Assembly (NCBI RefSeq): GCF_002727065.1
Contig: NZ_PDVP01000017.1
Location: 1-64,000 of the forward strand
Reading direction: 5' to 3'
DNA: 64,000 nt
Source of the DNA: Zhengella mangrovi
GTDB taxonomy: Bacteria; Pseudomonadota; Alphaproteobacteria; Rhizobiales; Rhizobiaceae
Below the pieces are notes generated by a model, which was given only the letters and a program-made list of their open reading frames with translations, did not search any database and had not been told where the DNA came from. Every line of letters starts with the position of its first letter. Positions within the stretch are counted from its first letter, which is position 1. Positions 57,935-64,000 of the stretch are shown here, one piece after another. The position numbers and the translations under genes were made by a program.

Positions 57935-58612
57935 ATGCGACTTCTCCTGATCGAGGATGACCGGAAGACCGCCGACTACGTGCGGCACGGCTTTTCCGAG
58001 GCCGGCCATGTCTGCGACGTGACCGCGGACGGAACGGACGGGCTCTTCCAGGCGACCCGCGAAACCTATGACGTCATCATCGCCGACCGCATGCTGCCCG
58101 GCCTCGATGGCCTGTCGCTCGTCAAGGCCCTGCGCGCGGCCGGGAACCGTACGCCCGTCCTCTTCCTGACCTCCGTCAGCGGCGTCGACGACCGCGTCGA
58201 GGGCCTTGAGGCCGGGGGCGACGACTACCTGGTCAAGCCCTTCGCCTTTTCCGAGCTGGCCGCCCGCGTTTCCGCCCTCGCGCGCCGCCCGGCGATGAAG
58301 ACCGAGGAAACCGTTCTGCGGGTCCACGACCTGGAAATGGACCTGATCCGCCGCCGTGTCACGCGGGCCGGCAACGACATCGATCTGCAGCCCAAGGAAT
58401 TTGCCCTGCTGGAAACGCTGATGCGCGCCGAGGGCCGGGTGCTGACCCGTACGATGCTGCTGGAAAAGGTCTGGGATTTCCATTTTGACCCGCAGACGAG
58501 CGTTGTCGAGACCCATGTCAGCCGCTTGCGCGCCAAGATCGACAAGCCGTTCGACGTGCCTTTGCTGCACACCATCCGGAGCACCGGGTACAGCCTCCAT
58601 GCCCCGCGCTGA
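57935..58612 (+). CDS. Two-component response regulator, OmpR/PhoB family
   Basis: The 225-residue protein has a receiver domain (1-120) with phospho-acceptor D51 (VIIADRMLPG), Thr at about 79 and Lys in YLVKPF. A winged helix (about 130-222) ends FDVPLLHTIRSTGYSL. The family resembles the QseB/PmrA/copper-response type. ATG at 57935 gives the standard N-terminus; upstream frame extension lacks similarity. It overlaps the kinase gene by 14 nt. The best candidates for its binding sites are the CTTAC repeats at 55762-55848 and 54417-54433. Confidence 0.95.
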   Translation: MRLLLIEDDRKTADYVRHGFSEAGHVCDVTADGTDGLFQATRETYDVIIADRMLPGLDGLSLVKALRAAGNRTPVLFLTSVSGVDDRVEGLEAGGDDYLVKPFAFSELAARVSALARRPAMKTEETVLRVHDLEMDLIRRRVTRAGNDIDLQPKEFALLETLMRAEGRVLTRTMLLEKVWDFHFDPQTSVVETHVSRLRAKIDKPFDVPLLHTIRSTGYSLHAPR

Positions 58613-59969
58613 CCTGTTGAAAAGCACCGGCTTCCGGACAGCGGTCCTCTTCCTCTCGCTGTTCCTGGTGGCCGCCGGACTGGCAGGCGCCACGGCCTTT
58701 TTCGTCATTCGCGACGAACTCGTCGGCCGCCACCAGCGCGCGGTCGCCGACGAGTTCGGTTTCTTTACCGGCCTCTACGCGCAAAGCGGCGAAAGCGACC
58801 TGGTCGAGACCCTGCAGATTCATTCCAGGGCCGTCCGCAATCTCGACAGCATCTACCTTCTGCGCGGGCCGGACGGCGCCACGATGGCCGGCAACATCGA
58901 TTTTGCCGGCGCCCTGCCCGCAACCGGGGAAGCCAGCGCCAGGGCCCTCGGACTTCCCGGCGACTACGATTATTTCATCCATTCCGGACAGGTCGGCAGC
59001 ATGACAATGCTCGTCGGGGCGAGCGCCGAGGATCTCAGCGAGGTCGAGGAGGTCTTCTTCGAGGGCGCGTTCTGGGCCGCTCTGCTGCTGACGGTGGTTT
59101 CGCTGGCAGGCGGCGCGGCGCTGTCGATCCGGATGAACCGCCGCATCGCGGAGATCGAGGACGCTTTGGAACAGGTGGCCGCCGGCAATTTCGAGACGCG
59201 CATTCCCGGCAGCGGATCGGGCGATGATCTCGACCTGATTGGCCAGCGGATCGACAATGCCGTCGCACGCCTCGGCGCGGCCGTCGAGACCAACCGCCAG
59301 ATTTCCAGCGACATCGCCCACGACCTGAAAACGCCGATGAACCGCCTGCGCATCAGCATCGAAACGGCGCTGGACAGGCAGGCAGCCGGTCAACCGGTCG
59401 AACAGGACCTGGCAGACATCGACGAAGAGAGCAGGACGATCCTGGCCACCTTCGACGCCCTGCTCCGTATCGCCCAGATCGAGGCCGGCGCGAGGAAGAG
59501 CCGTTTCGCGCCCGTCGATCTTGCAACGGTGCTCGCCAGCGTAACCGATTTCTACGAGGCCCATGCCGAGGAGACCGGCGGGAGGATCGAGACCCGCATC
59601 GCGCCCGACCTGCCGGCCATGGAGGGAGACCGGGAACTGCTGACGCAACTGGTTGCCAACCTTCTGGAGAACGCATTCAGGCATGCGGGCACCCGGCCCG
59701 CGATCGACTGTTCCGTCTCGGCGGTGGACGGCGACGTGGTCCTGCGCATCGCGGACAACGGACCCGGCATCCCGGCCGACGAACGCGACAAGGTGTTGCG
59801 ACGACTCTACCGGCTGGACAAGAGCCGCACGCCCCCCGGATCAGGCCTCGGCCTCGCCATGGTCAAGGCCGTCGCCGACCTCCACGATGCGCGCCTGGCC
59901 CTGTCCGACAATGATCCGGGCCTCGCCGTGACAGTCACCTTCCCGCCACACGCCATCGGCGGCGGGTGA
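58599..59969 (+). CDS. Sensor histidine kinase (QseC/PmrB-like)
   Basis: The 456-residue kinase has membrane segments at about 13-35 and 150-172 around a periplasmic loop of roughly 115 residues. A HAMP domain (about 172-225) and the phospho-accepting His in DIAHDLKTPMNRLR (H241) follow, then NLLENAFRHA, IADNGPGIP and GSGLGLAMV. The acidic periplasmic stretch (ASAEDLSEVEEVFFEG) is consistent with metal sensing, as in PmrB/PhoQ-type kinases, but this is suggestive only. The ATG at 58599 lies inside the response regulator gene. Confidence 0.93.
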   Translation: MPRADLLKSTGFRTAVLFLSLFLVAAGLAGATAFFVIRDELVGRHQRAVADEFGFFTGLYAQSGESDLVETLQIHSRAVRNLDSIYLLRGPDGATMAGNIDFAGALPATGEASARALGLPGDYDYFIHSGQVGSMTMLVGASAEDLSEVEEVFFEGAFWAALLLTVVSLAGGAALSIRMNRRIAEIEDALEQVAAGNFETRIPGSGSGDDLDLIGQRIDNAVARLGAAVETNRQISSDIAHDLKTPMNRLRISIETALDRQAAGQPVEQDLADIDEESRTILATFDALLRIAQIEAGARKSRFAPVDLATVLASVTDFYEAHAEETGGRIETRIAPDLPAMEGDRELLTQLVANLLENAFRHAGTRPAIDCSVSAVDGDVVLRIADNGPGIPADERDKVLRRLYRLDKSRTPPGSGLGLAMVKAVADLHDARLALSDNDPGLAVTVTFPPHAIGGG

Positions 59970-60019
59970 CTCACCGCGCCCCAGTCCGGCAGTTTTCCGG
60001 CTGCCTGAAAAGGATGGGC

Positions 60020-60625
60020 CTAGTTCGTCACCAGGCCGAAGCGGCCAATCTCGGATTCGGTCAGCCAGTGGATGCTGTCCGCCGGCGATGCTGCGATGGT
60101 GAACCAGTAGAACTCGGCCGACCCCAGCATGGAGCGGATGTAGTCGGCGTAGATCCGGTGCACGCTGTGGTAGCTCGGAAATTCGCGCGCTTCCCGGTCG
60201 CCCTCGCTCCACGAGTGCACGCCGATCTTCGCGCCCTTCTCCATCGTGCGGCGTTCGCCGGCCAGGAACAGGTCGACAGCGCCCGACTCGATCTTCGAGT
60301 TGCTCTTCAGGTGCGTGTTCAGTCCCTGCTCGCGAACCCACTTCGCGAACGGGAACAGTGCCTCGTCGTCAAGCGATCCGGGCATGTCGGTCAGGACGAG
60401 CGTCCCGACCTGCGGATTGTCCCGCAGCGCCCGCTTCAGCTTTTCCGGCGTGCGGGCATTCAGCTCGCCGGAGATATACATGCGATCGCCGCGCACCTCG
60501 TAGCGGGTCAGGTCGCGATAGTTCGAGACGGTATCGCGAATGCCCTCGCCCGTTGGCGTCATCACCACGAGGGAGGCTGCAATTCCGCTGATCAGCACGA
60601 CGGCGGCAAGAAACCACTTTCGCAT
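60020..60625 (-). CDS. ClpP/crotonase-fold-like periplasmic protein (COG3904-like)
   Basis: The 201-residue precursor has a membrane anchor or signal (about 4-23). The rest looks like the truncated serine-protease fold of COG3904 proteins: YISGELNARTPEKLKRAL, VGTLVLTDMPGSLDDEAL and IESGAVDLFLAGERR. Residues S114 and H137 (GAKIGVHSW) are placed like the Ser-His pair of ClpP-type enzymes. ATG at 60625 has AAGGA six bases upstream; a Met directly before it at 60628 is also possible. The product is likely periplasmic. A proteolytic role is possible but the catalytic Asp is not assigned. Confidence 0.75.
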   Translation of the reverse strand: MRKWFLAAVVLISGIAASLVVMTPTGEGIRDTVSNYRDLTRYEVRGDRMYISGELNARTPEKLKRALRDNPQVGTLVLTDMPGSLDDEALFPFAKWVREQGLNTHLKSNSKIESGAVDLFLAGERRTMEKGAKIGVHSWSEGDREAREFPSYHSVHRIYADYIRSMLGSAEFYWFTIAASPADSIHWLTESEIGRFGLVTN

Positions 60626-61106
60626 CATCGATCCTTCTTCGAAGCTCGCTTGTTTCCCGGCATATAGGTGCTGTTGCGGCAGATGAAATCCTCCGCGCAC
60701 AAATTTTGGCGAGAATTCCGAAAGCGTTTGAGGGCTCTTTTTCCGCAGGCGCACCGCCGGCACGGACGCAAACGGAGAGGCGAATCAGCAAGCATAATCC
60801 GCGCCAAACGTATCAGCAGATGGCGATAAGACCTGAAAATTTTTATCTGGCAAGTAAAAAAATTGCACATATTGGCTCGAATGAACCGCTTGGCACATTT
60901 ATAGCGCTTAACATGTGAATAAAACGCCCGAACATGGTCGGTTCGCGGAATACGTTGATTCAAATCGAAAATCAAAGATTGATAAATTGCGATGACTTAT
61001 AAGTATGACCTTACGTAAAACCAAAACACATATTTCATATGGAATATTTCAAATTACGCAGATAATAAGCCCGCTTCCTCGCCGCAGGGCGGGCAAGAAA
61101 CGGTGA
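60626..61106. other. AT-rich intergenic region upstream of the LuxR-type gene
   Basis: About 480 nt separate the two divergent genes. The right part (about 60830-61060) is strikingly AT-rich compared with the rest of the window and holds many runs of A and T. No lux-box dyad of the usual 18-20-bp form was seen, though partial TTGCACAT-like sequence occurs at about 60864. An antisense open frame at 60625-60975 lacks any family feature. The region probably contains the promoters for both genes and may bind nucleoid proteins. Confidence 0.45.
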
Positions 61107-61877
61107 ATGACAAGAATGTGCGGCAACTTGGAACAGAACGTCGTCGAAACGGCACCCGCCAGCGGGTCCCGGCTCGCGGAACACTACGCCAGGGCTCTGC
61201 TGGAATGCCACAGCGGCTATGATCTCTTCCGTTTGCTGAAGCAGATGACGCTGGACATGGGGTTCCGGTATTTCCTTGTCGTCCGCTTCCCCCTGGCCGG
61301 CGAGACCAACCTGGGCGACCTGTCGCTGCTGTCCAACCTGCCGGCGGAACTGGTTCAGGCCTACGACCAGGCCGATCTGCTGCGATCCAGCCCCATCCTC
61401 GAGAAACTGCAGGATTCCACCAGGCCAGTCGAGTGGGAAGCTGACGACATCAACGCGACGCGAAAGCCTGAAGCAGTCGAAGCCGCCGAGCGGCTCTACG
61501 CCGACTTCGGCATCCGCGCCGGCATCTGTTTTTCGGTTCACGACACCGAAGACCGGAGGGGCGCCATATCCTTTTCTGGCGACCGGCCGGCGTGCAGCAT
61601 GGACGAGCAGCTATTCCTGTCCTGGATTTGCAATCAGGTTTTCGAGCGTGCTACCTTTTTCGCCTACGAAGAAGGCACGACAAAGCCTCAGCTCTCCGCC
61701 CGCGAACTGGAGTGCCTGGGCTGGACCGCGGCAGGAAAGACCAGTTCCGAGATCGCTGTCATCCTCGACCTGTCGGAACACACGGTCAATCACTACCTCA
61801 CCGGCTGCTGTCAGAAACTGTCGGCCGCAAACAGGGCCCATGCCGTTGCCAAGGGCATCAGGCTCGGCCTGATCTGA
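61107..61877 (+). CDS. LuxR-family regulator with autoinducer-binding-like domain (LuxR solo)
   Basis: The 256-residue protein has an N-terminal autoinducer-binding-like domain (about 20-175) and a LuxR helix-turn-helix (about 190-250: LSARELECLGWTAAGKTSSE, LSEHTVNHYLTGC). Of the six conserved ligand-pocket residues of TraR-type proteins, Tyr (Y86), Pro (P96), Trp (W110) and Gly (about 139) are kept. The usual Trp57 is Leu (L82) and Asp70 is Ser (S95). No luxI-type synthase lies in the window. It may sense another signal or none. The downstream PAS-like gene starts 11 nt after it, probably cotranscribed. Confidence 0.9.
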   Translation: MTRMCGNLEQNVVETAPASGSRLAEHYARALLECHSGYDLFRLLKQMTLDMGFRYFLVVRFPLAGETNLGDLSLLSNLPAELVQAYDQADLLRSSPILEKLQDSTRPVEWEADDINATRKPEAVEAAERLYADFGIRAGICFSVHDTEDRRGAISFSGDRPACSMDEQLFLSWICNQVFERATFFAYEEGTTKPQLSARELECLGWTAAGKTSSEIAVILDLSEHTVNHYLTGCCQKLSAANRAHAVAKGIRLGLI

Positions 61878-61888
61878 TCGGAAAAGCC

Positions 61889-62374
61889 ATGTCGATCAAG
61901 AAACCGAATCCGCATCTCGACCTGCTGAAGGTCGAGATCAAGCCACGCCGCGTCAATGCGCAGGATCTCAACGACATCGGACTTGTTGACGCGAACCTCC
62001 TCGATATCCTCGCCCAGTTCGAGGAATACGGCGTCTGGCGCTTCGACATCGACGATGGTCTCGTCTATTTCTCGAAGGATGCCGCCGTGCTTCACGGAAT
62101 GGTCCCGCAGCATGGGCCGATCGACCTGACCCGGGCAGTGGCAGCCTACCATGCCGATGACCGGCACCACGTCATGGAATGCCTCGAGGATGCCATCGAG
62201 CGCAAGTCGGGGTTCCGGTTCGTGCTGCGCATCGACGAGAACGGCCGCTGCGATCCCCCCCGCATCGTCGAGACGACCGGCCGGTACCGGCTCAACCGGC
62301 ATGGCAGGCCCGAACTCTACGGAACCGTGCGCCAGGTTCGCACCCGGGTCCGCTCGGTATCGCTCAACAACTGA
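61889..62374 (+). CDS. Small PAS-domain-like protein
   Basis: The 161-residue protein has a single PAS_3-like region at about 40-155: FEEYGVWRFDIDDGLVYFSK, HGMVPQHGPIDLTRAVAAYH, ADDRHHVMECLEDAIERKSG and RYRLNRHGRPELYGTVRQVR. No kinase, cyclase or DNA-binding part is attached, so it probably acts by binding a partner. Start at 61889 follows GGAAAAGCC. It is the second gene behind the LuxR solo. Confidence 0.75.
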   Translation: MSIKKPNPHLDLLKVEIKPRRVNAQDLNDIGLVDANLLDILAQFEEYGVWRFDIDDGLVYFSKDAAVLHGMVPQHGPIDLTRAVAAYHADDRHHVMECLEDAIERKSGFRFVLRIDENGRCDPPRIVETTGRYRLNRHGRPELYGTVRQVRTRVRSVSLNN

Positions 62375-62394
62375 AAGCCCGCGGGCACCGTCCA

Positions 62395-63975
62395 TCAGGT
62401 CTGAGCGCTGGCATCGCCGGCGTTGCCGAAGGATGTCCAGCCGCCATCGACGTAGAGGATGGAGCCGTTGACGTAGGACGCGTCCGGCGAGCTGAGGAAC
62501 AGGGCCGCCGAGGCGATATCGGCAGGCCGGCCCATGTCTCCCAGCGGGATGCGGCGGCGAATGGCCGGACTGTCGATGCGCCCGGCATCTTCCAGCGCCT
62601 TGACGCCCGGGGTGCGGATGTAGCCCGGCGCGATCGTGGCGCTGCGGATCCCCATCGGCCCGAGTTCCGCTGCCAGGCAGCGCGTCAGGATATCGATCCC
62701 CGCCTTCGAGGCGCCGTAGGCATGGCGTGGCGCGAACGGCAGGAAAGTGTTGATCGAGCCGAGGTTCAGGACGATACCGCCGGGCTCCATGCTTTTCAGC
62801 GCCTCGCGGGTGCACAGGAACGCCCCGGCAAGATTGATGTCCAGCACGCGCTCCAGGTCTTCCCGGGTCTGCTCCAGCGCCGGCTTGAAGGCATCGGCAA
62901 CGGCCGCGTCGTTGATCAGGATGTCGATCCGCCCGAAGCGGCCGCGAATGCTGTCGAAGGCTGCCACCACTGCTGCCTCGTCGGTGACATCGGTTTCCAT
63001 CGCGACATGGGGCCCGCCAAGCGAAGCCGCGACACTGCTGGCCCCTGACCCGTCGCTGTCGAGCAGCACCACGAGGTCGCCCGCCCCGGCGAAGGTGCGC
63101 GCAATGGCCTCGCCGATCCCCTTGGCGGCGCCGGTCACGACAACCACCCGCTGTTGCCGCCCGGCCGGAGCCGCGTCCAGTTCCTCCGCCGGTGTCCCGT
63201 CAACCGGCGGATGCGCGTCGCCCGGCTGGTTGAACGACATCCAGCCACCGTCGACGGCCAGAACCGACCCGGTGATGTAGGAGGCCCCCGGCGAAGCCAG
63301 GAAACGGGCCGCGCGGGCGATTTCGTCCGGCCGCCCCATCCGGCCGACCGGAATACGGCGCCGCACGGCGGCCAGGTCTGCCTTCCCGGTCCGTTCCAGG
63401 TCCGCCACCATCGGCGTGCGCACGTAGCCGGGCGCGACCGCGGCAACGCGGATCCCCCGCGACGCCCATTCGCAGGCAAGCGACTTGGTCAGCGAGATCA
63501 GCCCGGCTTTGGAGGCGGCATAGGCATTGCGGCGGGGATTGCCCAGCACCCCGGCAAGCGATGCGATGTTGACGATCGCCCCGCCGTTCGCCATGCGCTT
63601 CGCCGCTTCCCGCGCCATCACGAAGGGGCCGAGCAGGTTGACACCGATGGCCTTGCGGAAGTCCGTGAGCGGCGTGTCCACGGTCGCGGCCATGGTGGGT
63701 CCGAGCGCGGCATTGTTGACGAGCACGTCTACCTTTCCGAAGACCGCGTCGATCCGCCGGAACAGCGCCAGGATCGCCGCCTCGTCATCGACATCACAGT
63801 CGAACCCGGCATGGTCTGGACCATGGCCCGTCATCAACGCCTCGATACCGGTGCCGGCAAGATCCACGCCGATCACCCGGTCGCCGTCCGCGACGAAAAG
63901 ATCGACGAGGGCCCGTCCGATCCCCCCTGCGGCCCCGGTGACCAGCACGACGCGGCGGTGTTCAGACATGGGCAT
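62395..63975 (-). CDS. Tandem two-domain short-chain dehydrogenase
   Basis: The 526-residue protein contains two complete SDR units. Unit 1 (about 7-250) has TGAAGGIG, VNNAALG, Ser and YAASK. Unit 2 (about 270-510) has TGAAKGIG, INDAAV (Asn-Asn-Ala replaced by Asn-Asp-Ala), Ser and YGASK. The linker (about 250-272) is Pro/Ala/Asp-rich. Both units keep the catalytic triad, so both may be active, perhaps on successive steps. Start at 63975 has GAGAGG eight bases before it; a Met two codons in is an alternative. It converges with the PAS-like gene and is not cotranscribed with anything seen in the window. Confidence 0.9.
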   Translation of the reverse strand: MPMSEHRRVVLVTGAAGGIGRALVDLFVADGDRVIGVDLAGTGIEALMTGHGPDHAGFDCDVDDEAAILALFRRIDAVFGKVDVLVNNAALGPTMAATVDTPLTDFRKAIGVNLLGPFVMAREAAKRMANGGAIVNIASLAGVLGNPRRNAYAASKAGLISLTKSLACEWASRGIRVAAVAPGYVRTPMVADLERTGKADLAAVRRRIPVGRMGRPDEIARAARFLASPGASYITGSVLAVDGGWMSFNQPGDAHPPVDGTPAEELDAAPAGRQQRVVVVTGAAKGIGEAIARTFAGAGDLVVLLDSDGSGASSVAASLGGPHVAMETDVTDEAAVVAAFDSIRGRFGRIDILINDAAVADAFKPALEQTREDLERVLDINLAGAFLCTREALKSMEPGGIVLNLGSINTFLPFAPRHAYGASKAGIDILTRCLAAELGPMGIRSATIAPGYIRTPGVKALEDAGRIDSPAIRRRIPLGDMGRPADIASAALFLSSPDASYVNGSILYVDGGWTSFGNAGDASAQT

Positions 63976-64000
63976 GGCGGGGTCCTCTCATTTAGCCGGT

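Noticed and set aside
60625-60975. A 116-residue minus-strand frame upstream of the ClpP-like gene
   Set aside because: It lies in the AT-rich regulatory region, has a Cys/Arg-rich translation with no family feature and no ribosome binding site.
60840-61080. A lux box before the LuxR-type gene
   Set aside because: No 18-20-bp dyad with the usual ends was found; only partial similarity at one half-site.
1-64000. CRISPR array, tRNA or rRNA genes
   Set aside because: No regularly spaced direct repeats, cloverleaf-like sequence or rRNA segment was seen on either strand.

Overview
The window is about 64 kb of high-GC DNA (roughly two-thirds G+C in the genes) from what looks like an alphaproteobacterium of the Hyphomicrobiales (Rhizobiales) type. 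The clues are four complete TRAP transporters, many short-chain dehydrogenases, a small DUF1127-like protein, a C-terminal recombinase remnant of a kind common in that group, and one copy of a rhizobial-type intergenic palindromic element (GAGCAATTCC ... GATGCTC) at 44848-44948. No rRNA, tRNA or CRISPR array was seen. The left edge holds the end of an IS3-family insertion sequence (1-119).

Layout. (1) 824-9524: a catabolic cluster with GntR regulator and GST on the minus strand, divergent from SDR, TRAP QMP, two SDRs and a KstD-like flavoprotein. (2) 9725-10410: remnant of a large serine recombinase. (3) 10561-16065: an SDR, a secreted FG-GAP/VCBS protein, an ankyrin-serine hydrolase fusion and a small secreted protein. 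(4) 16296-25432 (minus): one long unit coding for an N-formylglutamate amidohydrolase-like enzyme, TRAP QMP, a glutamine-synthetase-like ligase, aldehyde dehydrogenase, iron alcohol dehydrogenase and a CaiB-type CoA transferase, divergent from an RpiR regulator. This reads as a gamma-glutamylation route for an amino alcohol. (5) 26562-31679: MBL hydrolase, unknown permease, DUF1127-like protein, BTAD/TPR regulator. (6) 31723-37725: LysR, CoA transferase, HMG-CoA lyase-like enzyme and TRAP PQM, a likely route for a hydroxy-dicarboxylate. (7) 37758-47298: DhaK/DhaL-type ketose kinase and a TIM-barrel isomerase, divergent from a split transketolase, an SDR and TRAP PQM, then a LysR gene. This looks like use of a short ketose or apiose-like sugar.

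(8) 47488-59969 is the most unusual part. A two-component system converges on a six-gene minus-strand operon in which every junction overlaps: thermostable-hemolysin-family protein, acyl-CoA-ligase-like adenylating enzyme, haem-oxygenase-fold (TenA/PqqC-like) enzyme, SDR, TPR protein and SAM methyltransferase. Next to it are a membrane-anchored tyrosine phosphatase, a PepSY-like protein, two COG4705-type membrane paralogues separated by a structured leader, and a second two-component system. The promoter of the hemolysin operon and the PepSY/COG4705 intergenic region share CTTAC-type repeats, suggesting one regulon. The six-gene operon is the best candidate here for an undescribed biosynthetic or signalling system.

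(9) 60020-63975: a ClpP-fold-like periplasmic protein, an AT-rich regulatory stretch, a LuxR solo with altered ligand-pocket residues, a PAS-like protein and a double-domain SDR.
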